A DNA stretch of 62,157 nt from Lachnospiraceae bacterium UBA7225 (GCA_002473385.1 DKTR01000104.1:1-62157), one strand, 5' to 3'. Shown: positions 34,685 through 43,775, counted from the first letter of the stretch. The notes: generated by a model from the letters alone, not told the origin. Numbers and translations: made by a program.

Positions 34685-34713
34685 AAGATAGCATACATTG
34701 CTATGTTTGTCAA
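34685..34713 (-). promoter_or_regulatory. Promoter with an operator-like dyad for the MBL-ABC unit
   Basis: On the minus strand TTGACA (34713-34708), 17-bp spacer, TATCTT (34690-34685). The dyad ATAGCA-N5-TGCTAT (34688-34704) lies in the spacer and overlaps the -10, a place suited to a repressor, possibly the ROK protein. Confidence 0.7.
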
Positions 34714-34764
34714 CATATTTTTGCAAAAAATGAATTAACTGACCAGAACAATAATCATATAAAG

Positions 34765-34808
34765 AAAAAACGCTGAGAACCGTATATTTATCTACGATTC
34801 CCAGCGTT
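34765..34808 (-). terminator. Terminator of the DeoR-linked sugar operon
   Basis: On the minus strand AACGCTGGGAATCGTA pairs with TACGGTTCTCAGCGTT (a few G-T or mismatched pairs) and is followed by TTTTC. It ends the unit whose last gene is the RpiB-type isomerase. Confidence 0.85.
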
Positions 34809-34843
34809 ACTTTCCATAATCGCTAATATTGACCCTTTTTTCA

Positions 34844-35287
34844 TCACAGCATCGGATTTTCAAGACTTTTTACTTTATCAACCTTGGGTTGGGAAGGTCC
34901 ACCCGGAATATATTCACTTTCAAGAAAAGTCAATACCAGTGCTTCCATCAGCTTCTCCCCAATAGTAAACGCACCAAAGCATGCAATATTCGCATCATTA
35001 CTTTTTCGTGCACGCTCTGCTGAATATACGTCACTTATCAGAGCAGCATATGCGCCCTTCACCTTATTTGCAGCCATAGATACCCCGATTCCTGTTCCGC
35101 ATATTAAAATTCCTCTGTCATATGTTCCATCGGCCACTGCTGTCGCTACTTTGCAGGCAACATTAGCATATATCGGATCATCGCTTCCAAAATCCTGGAC
35201 GGAATATCCTCTTTCTTTTAGTAGATTAATTATTTTAAACTTAATCTCCATCGCATTAGGATCACACCCAATTGCAACTGTATGCAT
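34844..35287 (-). CDS. RpiB/LacA/LacB-family sugar-phosphate isomerase
   Basis: 147 residues from the ATG at 35287. The catalytic Cys motif GILICGTGIGVSMAANKVKG is intact. Two usual RpiB positions differ: the DHAG-type motif is CDPNAM, and the His-Asn pair is ARKSNDANIACFG (Ser for His). From memory this variant resembles isomerases of four-carbon sugar phosphate pathways; that is not verified. It follows the amidohydrolase gene by 17 bp and is the last gene of the operon. GAGGAGATAATT precedes the ATG. Confidence 0.88.
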   Translation of the reverse strand: MHTVAIGCDPNAMEIKFKIINLLKERGYSVQDFGSDDPIYANVACKVATAVADGTYDRGILICGTGIGVSMAANKVKGAYAALISDVYSAERARKSNDANIACFGAFTIGEKLMEALVLTFLESEYIPGGPSQPKVDKVKSLENPML

Positions 35288-35304
35288 AATTATCTCCTCT
35301 TCCT

Positions 35305-36366
35305 TCATAAGCTGCCCGTAAAATTCCGGGAATCTAAAATAGACTTCGCATTTTTATAAAATATTTTTTCGAGAATAGTACGCTCCGATTTTCCAAAGAC
35401 CTCTCTGGAAGCATATAGCATCGCACGAATCTCTTCATAAATATAAAATGTAAACTCTTTTAAAGGATCGCTCCCATAACTAAGCCCCCATGGAACCTGC
35501 GTTTCTGATACATAGTAATGCCGGTTGTTTATCGTAACATCCTTTCCACGGCTAAATGCCAGCGGAGCATCCGAACCAAACAATATGCCGGACGTATCTG
35601 CTTTTTTCAATAAATAGGTCAATACTGTCTCACTGTTGATAAGCGCCGTATCGAATAAAACATTATCATATGGAAATAAAAAATCTATCAGACCTTCCAC
35701 ATCATAGTACGTAAAAGCACGCCCGACATGTGCGATAATAAACCGTGCATTCTTATAGTGCGTAATGCATTCAATTAATTCCCGCCTGTTCTCCTGCGAG
35801 TGCAAACGTCCTTTCCTGGGGATATGCAGTATAATATAAAGTCCATGTTCATCTGCATATTCAAGCGCAGAACGGTTCAGCATATCATAAATACTTACTT
35901 CCCGCCCTTCAACTACCGGAATATCCGGATACGGCTTCAGACCAAGAAAACCTTTCATCTTCAATAAATTGCGGTTACGCTCCGTCTCATACATATCCTC
36001 ATACTGCCCCGGAATGTAGTAAAATGGCATATTATGGAGACTTGCTGTTTCTATAATATAATCATTTGTCCGGTCACGGTCTATCTGCGGAAACGGGGAT
36101 CCAAAAGCCATCGGCATCAATATTTTTCCCGGAAATGCCTGACTTGCATATAAGCAATAGTCCTCATAAAGGAACTCTTCCATATAGTCAAAATCCGTCC
36201 ATGGTTTGTAAACCTTATATGTAGAATATTCCGCCTTTGATATATTCAGATTACTCTTTGCCCACAGATGTACATGACTGTCATATATTTTTTCCGGCAA
36301 TCTTTCTGAAAATTCTGACTGGAATATCCTAAAATCACTCTCTCTGTATTCGAAATCACGGATCAA
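35305..36366 (-). CDS. Amidohydrolase-family protein
   Basis: 353 residues of the amidohydrolase 2 (ACMSD/TIM-barrel) group. Metal landmarks: YDSHVHLWA (HxH), LYIILHIPRK, FIIAHVGRAF and GSDAPLAFSRG (Asp). Family members are decarboxylases or hydrolases, including lactone hydrolases. The start is TTG at 36366, supported by AGGAG 7 nt upstream; no ATG precedes the DSHVH motif. It begins 9 bp after the kinase gene stops. Confidence 0.85.
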   Translation of the reverse strand: MIRDFEYRESDFRIFQSEFSERLPEKIYDSHVHLWAKSNLNISKAEYSTYKVYKPWTDFDYMEEFLYEDYCLYASQAFPGKILMPMAFGSPFPQIDRDRTNDYIIETASLHNMPFYYIPGQYEDMYETERNRNLLKMKGFLGLKPYPDIPVVEGREVSIYDMLNRSALEYADEHGLYIILHIPRKGRLHSQENRRELIECITHYKNARFIIAHVGRAFTYYDVEGLIDFLFPYDNVLFDTALINSETVLTYLLKKADTSGILFGSDAPLAFSRGKDVTINNRHYYVSETQVPWGLSYGSDPLKEFTFYIYEEIRAMLYASREVFGKSERTILEKIFYKNAKSILDSRNFTGSL

Positions 36367-36375
36367 TCTGTGCTC

Positions 36376-37929
36376 CTATTCCTCCGCATACTTTTCCTTT
36401 AAAAACGCATGCAGATCATAATCCTCCTGCAAGTGACTGTAAATAGAACAAAACAGTTCATAATAGTCCTTATACATCTCATTATTCTTCTTATCTGGTT
36501 CCAGATAATCAACATACTCTGCCCATTCTTCCGCAACTGTATAGTCTGGCAGATGCCCTGTGGCTACTCCGGCAAGAATGGCATTTCCATACGGTGCTCC
36601 GGTCCGGTTTTTCAGCATTACCGTGGGATATCCAAATACATCTGTAAAAATACGTCTCCACAATGCGCTCTTCGCTCCGCCCTCATTCATTACAATTGGT
36701 CCATCCGGCACAATCCCCTGCTGTATAACAGCGCAATACTGACGATAGGCAGACATCGCCACTCCTTCCATCATAGAGCGGACTAAATGCCCTTTTGTTG
36801 TATTCATGTTCCACCCGAACACAGAGCCGCAGGCATTCATATTGAATTCTGGTGTACGTGCCCCCATAAAGTACGGAAGTGTCACTAAGCCATCCGAACC
36901 CGGACGAATTTTCTGTGCATCCAGATTCAAAAGATCATATGCATCATATCCGCCATTATGTTCGACAAACTGCTCATATCTCGAAAAATTATTCCGCAAA
37001 TGACGCATTACATAACCACCGGTAGTGGTTGTGGTAAAACACACATAATTATCCTCTGAATGAATCGGATAAATACAATTCCATACGTTCTCAAGAAACA
37101 TCGGTTTTCCTGTCACCACGCCCAATACTGCCGCAGTTCCAAGATTTATCTGTGTCTGCCCTGCTTTTGTTGCACCTCCTGCCAGCCATCCTGCGAACGC
37201 ATCAACCGTTCCTGCAATAACAGGTGTTCCTGCTGCAAGCCCTGTCAATTGTGCTGCTTCTCTTGTAACCTCACCAATGACCTGTTCACACGGATACAGC
37301 TCCGGCAATTTTTCAAAATCCACGCCAAGTTCTTCACACATCTTTAAGTCAAAGCTTTTTTTCCTGATATCAAATATCGGTCCAAAAAAAGTCGCCACTG
37401 AATAATTAGCAACAATTTTTCCGCTTAATTTGAAAGTAACATAACCATCCGGAGACATAACCTTATAGATTTTGTTATATGAGTCCGGTCTGTGTTTCTT
37501 TTCCCAAAGCAGGCTGGATGTAATCGACTGTTCATCAATATTATATGCACTCACCTCAAAGCATCGTTTTCTGCCAATTCTTTCCTTAATATCACATAGA
37601 ACATCCTGTGCACGATTATCCAGAAAATTATAACCTTTATTAATTACCCTGCCATCCCGGTCAACCATAGCAATTGCCGGGACAGCTGATGAAACACTTA
37701 CTCCGCGTATGTCAGAATTATCTATATGGTTTTCCGTAATAATTTTCCGTATAAAACCACATATATTTTTCCAGTATTCATCCGGATCTGTCTCAGACCA
37801 GACATTTCCATGAGACACGGTAATTGTATGTTCACGGAAACCATAACCTATCGTCTGTCCCTGATCATTTATTATGCAGGCCTTCGCACCGCCACACCCT
37901 ATATCAATACCAACAAAACAATTACCCAT
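36376..37929 (-). CDS. FGGY-family carbohydrate kinase
   Basis: 517 residues. N-terminal phosphate-binding CFVGIDIGCGGAKACIIND, catalytic Asp in AGTVDAFAGWLAGG, and adenine-side VMNEGGAKSALWRRIFTDVF and GAPYGNAILAG are present. The substrate-binding motif is FLDNRA where xylulokinases have (W/F)xDxR. It phosphorylates a ketose or polyol. Its substrate cannot be read directly; the operon context suggests a small sugar or polyol imported by ABC system 2. The next gene starts 9 bp downstream. Confidence 0.92.
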   Translation of the reverse strand: MGNCFVGIDIGCGGAKACIINDQGQTIGYGFREHTITVSHGNVWSETDPDEYWKNICGFIRKIITENHIDNSDIRGVSVSSAVPAIAMVDRDGRVINKGYNFLDNRAQDVLCDIKERIGRKRCFEVSAYNIDEQSITSSLLWEKKHRPDSYNKIYKVMSPDGYVTFKLSGKIVANYSVATFFGPIFDIRKKSFDLKMCEELGVDFEKLPELYPCEQVIGEVTREAAQLTGLAAGTPVIAGTVDAFAGWLAGGATKAGQTQINLGTAAVLGVVTGKPMFLENVWNCIYPIHSEDNYVCFTTTTTGGYVMRHLRNNFSRYEQFVEHNGGYDAYDLLNLDAQKIRPGSDGLVTLPYFMGARTPEFNMNACGSVFGWNMNTTKGHLVRSMMEGVAMSAYRQYCAVIQQGIVPDGPIVMNEGGAKSALWRRIFTDVFGYPTVMLKNRTGAPYGNAILAGVATGHLPDYTVAEEWAEYVDYLEPDKKNNEMYKDYYELFCSIYSHLQEDYDLHAFLKEKYAEE

Positions 37930-37954
37930 GTCTCGTCACACCCTTCCCTCAATA

Positions 37955-38767
37955 TTATACCGAAAGACTCATATAAGCTTCCGAACCACTAATTCCGCGG
38001 CGGAAAATATCTCCGATCGCTCTTGTCATTTTCACCGGATCCTTCGCTTCCGAAATATTTCTTCCTATGAGACAGCCCTTTGCTCCGGCTTTTGCCACAA
38101 TTTCCACCATATCAAGGAATTCATTTTCCGGCACCTTCGTTCCGCCATTAATCAATACCGGAATCTTAACATAGTCAATAATCCTTTTGAAAGAATCCGG
38201 ATCATTTGTATAATTTGTGGAAATCACATCCACTCCCAGCTCTGAGCAGATTCTTCCGGCAAACATCAGATATTCCGCGCCATATTTTGCAACATTATCA
38301 TCATTTGTTTCATAAAACGTCGGATATTCTGCCTCCACGATAAATGCCAGACCATATTTGTCACATTCACGAACATATTCAGCAACCGTTCTCATCGCTG
38401 CCCCCGCTGCCTCTGAATAAAAATCAGCCGGAAGTACCAGACCATCCGCACCATTTCTGGCAGCTTCCTCCACGGTACTTGTCACTATCATTTCATATGG
38501 ATTTTCTTTACTGTAAGCCGGATATACCGGAAGATAGTTAAGTACCGCCACATCCGGTTTCAACGCCGGCAGCACCTTCGGTATCATTCCTTTACCAATA
38601 TTAATACAGTTGGCGCCGCCTTCCATGGCATACCTGCATGACTGCAGTACATCAAACTGCCCCGGATAAATATCCTTGCTGGTCATCTGGTGACATCCTG
38701 CAAATATAATACAAGTTCCTGTTTTGTCAAAAATACGATTCATACGAACAAGCTTTCCTGAAGACAT
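37955..38767 (-). CDS. DhnA/LsrF-fold class I aldolase homologue lacking the Schiff-base lysine
   Basis: 270 residues from the ATG at 38767 (GGGAGGAAAAAAG upstream). It has the DhnA family layout: LVRMNRIFDKTGTCIIFAG, LVLPADFYSEAAGAAMRTVA, LINGGTKVPENEFLDMV, KGCLIGRNI. The usual AMDHG near the start is GCHQ, and the catalytic lysine of the D(I/V)xKTxY motif is Ser in ELGVDVISTNYTNDPDSF (codon TCC). It may use another chemistry or bind rather than cleave. It lies between the Gfo/Idh gene and the FGGY kinase gene. Confidence 0.87.
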   Translation of the reverse strand: MSSGKLVRMNRIFDKTGTCIIFAGCHQMTSKDIYPGQFDVLQSCRYAMEGGANCINIGKGMIPKVLPALKPDVAVLNYLPVYPAYSKENPYEMIVTSTVEEAARNGADGLVLPADFYSEAAGAAMRTVAEYVRECDKYGLAFIVEAEYPTFYETNDDNVAKYGAEYLMFAGRICSELGVDVISTNYTNDPDSFKRIIDYVKIPVLINGGTKVPENEFLDMVEIVAKAGAKGCLIGRNISEAKDPVKMTRAIGDIFRRGISGSEAYMSLSV

Positions 38768-38789
38768 CTTTTTTCCTCCCTGCATTTTT

Positions 38790-39752
38790 CTAAATAGTCT
38801 CTTCTGCGCTTCTGGTGCATGCATCAATTACTTTGAAAGTTTCATAACCGCTTTTTTCATCTATCAATGGTTTTGCATGATTTTCCAGGCAATCCAGATA
38901 ATGAATCACCTCATCTCTGTAGACATGATCCCAATTAATATCTGACTCTATATCCTCCCATGTCTCATTTGCAATATTGTAAAATTTGACACTTTCGTTA
39001 TCCCGCCAGCGGATTGCTCCCTCTGTGCCGTAAATCTCTATGGTTCTCCCAAAATATGGCTGCAAAAAATCCATATGAATCGACAGCGCAATATCATTCT
39101 GGCACTCAATCAGTAATTCCGCTGTGTCAAAGACATCCCATTCCTTGTGAACAGCACGATTTCCAATGCATTTCACCTGGCTGACCGGAGAATCCGCGAA
39201 CCAGAGCGAGTAATCAATTTCATGTGAAAAATCGCTTATTACTCCCCCTCCCAATGCCCGCACTGTGCGGTAATTTGTCTTCGCATCAGATATTGCCTTT
39301 TTTCCTGCCACTGATGCCCGGATACTAAAAACTTTGCCAAGCTTTCCTTCTGTTATCATTGTCTTTATTTTCTGATAGGGGGCAGCAAATCGCAGACAAT
39401 ATGCAACAAAAGCAAATTTATCATTTTCCCGGCATTGGTCATATATTTCTTTCGCCGCTTCAAGCGATTCTGCTATTGGCTTCTCAAGCATCACATTCAA
39501 ACCGGCATTAACACATTTTTTTACATCTTCTTTATGCGCAAAATTAGGGGTACATATAATTACACCATCGAACGGATGCTTCAAAGCCTCATCTAATGTC
39601 AGATAGGTTTCCTCTACATGATATAAGTCCGCCACTTCCCGCAATCTGTTTTCATTCATTTCACATACTGCAACATCACAAAGATTATATCTTTTAATCG
39701 TCCTTAAATGAACCTCTCCAATATAACCTGCTCCATGAATCAAAAGTTTCAT
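38790..39752 (-). CDS. Gfo/Idh/MocA-family oxidoreductase
   Basis: 320 residues. N-terminal Rossmann fold LLIHGAGYIGEVHLRTIKRY; conserved EKPIAESLEAA with the catalytic-region Lys; and the substrate-side GGGVISDFSHEIDYSLWFAD (His/Asp). Members oxidise sugars, inositols or sugar phosphates with NAD(P). The second domain is complete and the length is normal. It comes 23 bp after the permease gene and precedes the DhnA-fold gene. Confidence 0.92.
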   Translation of the reverse strand: MKLLIHGAGYIGEVHLRTIKRYNLCDVAVCEMNENRLREVADLYHVEETYLTLDEALKHPFDGVIICTPNFAHKEDVKKCVNAGLNVMLEKPIAESLEAAKEIYDQCRENDKFAFVAYCLRFAAPYQKIKTMITEGKLGKVFSIRASVAGKKAISDAKTNYRTVRALGGGVISDFSHEIDYSLWFADSPVSQVKCIGNRAVHKEWDVFDTAELLIECQNDIALSIHMDFLQPYFGRTIEIYGTEGAIRWRDNESVKFYNIANETWEDIESDINWDHVYRDEVIHYLDCLENHAKPLIDEKSGYETFKVIDACTRSAEETI

Positions 39753-39775
39753 TAAATATCCACTCCCTTTCCTGC

Positions 39776-40750
39776 TCAGATTTCTTTCCTGTTACGCACG
39801 GTATCTACACCTATTGATAAAATCAGAATCAATCCCTTTGCTACCTGCTGTTCAAAACTTTGTACATTTAAAATTGTCAGCCCGTTAAAAATAACACCGA
39901 TAATAAGAGCTCCGATAACCGCCCTCTGAACCTTACCGCTTCCGCCTGCAATACTGGTTCCGCCCAGTACAGTAGCCGTAACTGCATCGAAAGACATATC
40001 GGATCCTACCGCAGCCAGACCGACTCCAAGCCGGGATGCATTAATGTACGCCGCCAAACCACAGGTTACTCCCATCAGCACATAAATTTTTCTCAGATGA
40101 CTCTTCGTTTTTATACCGGAAAGATAGGCAGCCTGCTCATTTCCACCGATTGCATAGGTGTTCACGGAAAATGCCGTATGATTTTGGATAATAACATAGA
40201 TAATTACTACTGCTGTCGCAATTACCGCTGCAATTGGTATTACTCCAAATATGTAGCCTCGTCCTAATATTTTAAAACTATCCGGCATATTGCTGATTGT
40301 TGCTCCACCACATATGATATATGCCAGACCTCTTGCTACACTATCCATTCCTATTGTAGCCAGCAATGGCGGAATCCCCAAAGATGTTATACAAAAGCCA
40401 TTACAAAATCCTACCATACCGCCTATTACAAGACAGATTAATACACCTGCAATAATTGGCAAATTATACTGGCGGACCAGCATAGAAGAACAAATGGTAC
40501 AAAGCGCCATATTACCGCCAACAGATAAGTCAATACCGCCTGTAATTATTACAAACGTCATTCCCATTGCCATAATGACAAGAGCAGAGTTCTGCAACAA
40601 AATTGTCATCACATTATTTACCGTCAAGAAGGCATCCGAAATAACAGAAAACACTATAATCAGCAAAATAAATACAACAATTGTGCCAAATCCTTTGTCT
40701 TTATAGAAAACTTTTTTCTTATTTTTCATATCATTTTCTTTAGTGCTCAT
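39776..40750 (-). CDS. RbsC-type ABC sugar permease (system 2)
   Basis: 324 residues. Motif TGGIDLSVGGNMALCTICSS near the start, coupling loop YAIGGNEQAAYLSGIKTK and GGTSIAGGSGKVQRAVIGAL. The start overlaps the ATPase stop by 4 bp (ATGA), so translation is coupled. GGAAGGGAGAAAGAAAAC precedes it. Confidence 0.94.
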   Translation of the reverse strand: MSTKENDMKNKKKVFYKDKGFGTIVVFILLIIVFSVISDAFLTVNNVMTILLQNSALVIMAMGMTFVIITGGIDLSVGGNMALCTICSSMLVRQYNLPIIAGVLICLVIGGMVGFCNGFCITSLGIPPLLATIGMDSVARGLAYIICGGATISNMPDSFKILGRGYIFGVIPIAAVIATAVVIIYVIIQNHTAFSVNTYAIGGNEQAAYLSGIKTKSHLRKIYVLMGVTCGLAAYINASRLGVGLAAVGSDMSFDAVTATVLGGTSIAGGSGKVQRAVIGALIIGVIFNGLTILNVQSFEQQVAKGLILILSIGVDTVRNRKEI

Positions 40751-42258
40751 GTTTTCTTTCTCCCTTCCGCCAGCAGATCATGGTAAATTAATGTCTCAGA
40801 GATTTCATCCCCCGTATATTCATGGTACACTTCTCCATCCTTCAGCATCATAATCCTGTCGCAGATTCGTACCAATTCTGTAATCTCCTGTGAAACAGCA
40901 ATAATCGTCTTTCCTTGCTTTGCACAATCAAGTAAAATAGAATAAATATCAAATTTTGATCCAACATCAATGCCTTTTGTCGGACAGCTGAGGATGATAA
41001 TATCTGTATTGCTTAAAAGCGTTCTGGCAATAAGGGCTTTCTGCTGATTTCCTCCACTCAGGAACCGGATCTGCTGATCTGCGCTGGCAATTTTAATGCC
41101 AAACCGGTCTACATATTCCATAAAGGCAACGCTTACGCCTTTATGATCAAGAAATCCAAAGCGGTTCGTATAATTCCGAATTGATGTTATAACAGAATTT
41201 TGTTCTACGCTGAGAAGCGGAAATATTCCCTGCGCCCTGCGCTCATCCGGCACATATGAAATAGCACTCTCCAGAGCGTCCGCTGGCATTTTCATATGAA
41301 GCGGTTTTTCTGACACCTTAATCAGACCAGAATCCGCCGGTATCACACCATATAATATTTTTCCCAGCTCAATTGCCCCGGAACCCACAAGCCCCAAAAT
41401 GCCAAAAATCTCCCCCTTTTTCACCTGGAAAGACACATTTTTCAACAGCTTATGCAGACATATATCTTCTGCAGACAAAATAACCGGTGCGTCAAATTCT
41501 TTACGCATATTGATACGGTCTTCACTTATTTCACGTCCTATCATCAGTGAGACCATTTCATGACGTGTAATCTCAGACACCTTCCGGGTATCAATCAATA
41601 CGCCGTCTCTTAATATTGTTACTGTATCGCAGATCTCATAAACCTCTTCCAACCGATGTGAAATATAAATAACGGCTACGTTCTTCTCTTTTAGCAGACG
41701 TATTTGTTTATAAAGTATTTCCAGTTCTTTATTGGTAAGCGAAGATGACGGTTCATCCATAATCAGCATTCTTGCTTCGTGTTCTACTGCTTTTGCAATA
41801 GCCACCATCTGCTGTGACGCAATTGGAAGTTCTCCGACTTTGGCAGTAATATCCATTGAAATATTCATACCGTCAAAATATTTCTGAACCTTCTCATTCA
41901 TCCTGTTCTTGTCAAGCATTCCCCATTTGTTCTTCACTTCTATGCCAAGGAAAATATTTTCAACCACAGTTAACGCCGGAAGCAAATCCAATTCCTGATA
42001 TATAACAGCTATTCCCTGCTTAATCCCCTCTTTAGGATCCGACAGAACCGTTTCCTTCCCATCAATATAAATTTTCCCTCCGGTAGGCTGATGCACACCG
42101 GCAATAATTTTAATCATCGTGCTTTTTCCTGCACCATTTTCTCCCAAAAGTGCACGCACTTCCCCCGGTACGATTGAAAAGTTCACATTTTTCAGCACAT
42201 TATTCTCAGCAAAAGATTTCGCAATATTCTCCAACCTTAAAAAACATTCTCCACCCAT
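40747..42258 (-). CDS. RbsA-type sugar ABC ATPase (system 2)
   Basis: About 503 residues, two ABC domains. First: GENGAGKSTMIKIIAG and LIMDEPSSSL. Second: degenerate GLVGSGAIELG, signature LSGGNQQKALIARTL and IIILSCPTKGIDVG, in which the Walker B acid is replaced (Ser-Cys-Pro where Asp-Glu-Pro is usual). In RbsA-type proteins one site is normally degenerate, so one active site is still likely. Start 42258 (after AAAGGTGG) is chosen; ATG at 42276 is the alternative. Confidence 0.92.
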   Translation of the reverse strand: MGGECFLRLENIAKSFAENNVLKNVNFSIVPGEVRALLGENGAGKSTMIKIIAGVHQPTGGKIYIDGKETVLSDPKEGIKQGIAVIYQELDLLPALTVVENIFLGIEVKNKWGMLDKNRMNEKVQKYFDGMNISMDITAKVGELPIASQQMVAIAKAVEHEARMLIMDEPSSSLTNKELEILYKQIRLLKEKNVAVIYISHRLEEVYEICDTVTILRDGVLIDTRKVSEITRHEMVSLMIGREISEDRINMRKEFDAPVILSAEDICLHKLLKNVSFQVKKGEIFGILGLVGSGAIELGKILYGVIPADSGLIKVSEKPLHMKMPADALESAISYVPDERRAQGIFPLLSVEQNSVITSIRNYTNRFGFLDHKGVSVAFMEYVDRFGIKIASADQQIRFLSGGNQQKALIARTLLSNTDIIILSCPTKGIDVGSKFDIYSILLDCAKQGKTIIAVSQEITELVRICDRIMMLKDGEVYHEYTGDEISETLIYHDLLAEGRKKT

Positions 42259-42298
42259 ATTCCACCTTTCTGCCATTGCCTATCTACTTTTGGCAACC

Positions 42299-42380
42299 GT
42301 CGCCATGCATTCTATAGGCAGACAGATCACATGGCTCCTTATACCTCACATCTGACTTTATATAGTAATTGCATGGCGAC
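42299..42380 (-). other. Long inverted repeat after binding protein gene 2
   Basis: GTCGCCATGCA (42299-42309) and TGCATGGCGAC (42370-42380) are perfect 11-bp arms 60 bp apart. They lie between the binding protein gene and the ATPase gene of system 2 and could form a stem in the mRNA. Confidence 0.65.
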
Positions 42381-42414
42381 ATCCATCTCTCACTTCTTAT
42401 GCTATAAACACCTG

Positions 42415-43449
42415 TTAATTAAACACGTTCGCTTCAAGACCTACGCGTTCGCGCCATACATTTGCATTTGACACGTACTCATCTACATTATCTCTGGTCA
42501 AAGCTGTAAAGCCAAGATCAACATGATTATAATCTGCCGTTTCGGGATCCATGTAAACCTGAACAACCGCTTCCATCATAAGATAGCCCAGCTCGATGGC
42601 ACTTTTGCCGTAAGCGACTTCAAATGCATATCCACCCATATCTTCCGTCATATCGGTGTATAAATATGAAATAATACTGTCTTCCCCGCCACAGCCGCAT
42701 ATTGCAATGTCTGTACGTCCGGATGCCTCGATTGCCGCCATTGCTCCCAAAGCATCGGCATCTGTTCCGCAAAATACAAAGTTCATATCCGGCGTACTTG
42801 TTATGTAGGATGCTACAATATTCATTGCATCTTCTTCTGTCATATTGCTGTCCTGCTCGCCCACGATTGTAGCATTTTCCATATTTTCTGTTATATACTC
42901 TACAAATGCATCCGGTTTTCTCTGAAAAGCCTCTGAATCCGGATCACCTAAAACCAATATATTAGGATTTTCATCTCCGCGATTCTCCGTCCACCATTCT
43001 ACAAACATCTGACCGCCCATAAGACCACCATCACGCTCATCAGTTACCATTCCCATTGTCTCATGAACCATATTGTTTCCTTCTGTTATAACTATGATGC
43101 CGGCATCCATCATTTCTTTACTGATAGCTTCCAATGCATCTGCATTAAGTGGGTATCCGATCCAGGCATCTATTCCCTTATCAATATAATTCTCAGTCGC
43201 CTGAAGTTCTTTTTCAACATCACCCTGGCTGTCAACAACCGCAATATCGATTTTCACTTCCTCTCCATCCCAGGTTTGTGGAATCTGCCATCCAAGGGCA
43301 AGCTGCTGCTGGAACGTATGATCCATTGAAAGAACACATCCCACAACACTGATTGCATCATTTCCGCCGTCCTCTGCTGCAACCAGACCTCCTGCAAGTA
43401 ATGATGCCGTCACCGTTACTGCCAAAAACCCCGCCAAACGTTTCTTCAT
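42415..43449 (-). CDS. Sugar-binding protein of ABC system 2
   Basis: 344 residues, type I binding fold. Signal peptide MKKRLAGFLAVTVTASLLAG is followed by GLVAAEDGGNDA. Lobe 1 has VVGCVLSMDHTFQQQLALGW and NYIDKGIDAWIGYPL; lobe 2 has VFCGTDADALGAMAAIEASG. The position where a lipobox Cys would stand reads LAGG (GGT codon). First gene of the DeoR-linked operon, divergent from the DeoR gene. Confidence 0.92.
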   Translation of the reverse strand: MKKRLAGFLAVTVTASLLAGGLVAAEDGGNDAISVVGCVLSMDHTFQQQLALGWQIPQTWDGEEVKIDIAVVDSQGDVEKELQATENYIDKGIDAWIGYPLNADALEAISKEMMDAGIIVITEGNNMVHETMGMVTDERDGGLMGGQMFVEWWTENRGDENPNILVLGDPDSEAFQRKPDAFVEYITENMENATIVGEQDSNMTEEDAMNIVASYITSTPDMNFVFCGTDADALGAMAAIEASGRTDIAICGCGGEDSIISYLYTDMTEDMGGYAFEVAYGKSAIELGYLMMEAVVQVYMDPETADYNHVDLGFTALTRDNVDEYVSNANVWRERVGLEANVFN

Positions 43450-43775
43450 GTCTTTTCCTCCTTTTAATATGTTTTGGTATTGTCATCTTACCACATGAAT
43501 CCCACATTTTCAATTGATGTTTTCCACAATATTCACATTTTTATTTGTGTATATTGCACATTTTTCGTTGTTTTTCCCAACTTACTCCATTTTTTATATG
43601 GATTTTTTTGTGTTTCACATTTTATTCCTTATTTAGTTGCTTATTTAGTTGCTTTTTTGATATCTCTTTGCTATACTAATACCATAAACAAATGCATCAG
43701 CAGTGGGATCTGCTGACTATTTTGCTAAACACCAATTATCTTTTGTTACAATCTATACGAAATGGAGATATTATC
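43450..43775. promoter_or_regulatory. DeoR/ABC system 2 intergenic control region
   Basis: AT-rich 326-bp divergent region. CACATTTT occurs four times (43503, 43534, 43557, 43616). A 12-bp direct repeat of TTATTTAGTTGC lies at about 43630-43653, near the likely DeoR promoter. These are candidate DeoR-protein operators. No coding sequence is supported. Confidence 0.6.

Noticed and set aside
34844..43449. AI-2 (lsr) uptake and processing operon
   Set aside because: ABC genes, FGGY kinase and LsrF fold are present, but there is no LsrG, the regulator is DeoR-type, the LsrF-fold protein lacks the catalytic Lys, and RpiB-type, Gfo/Idh and amidohydrolase genes do not fit.
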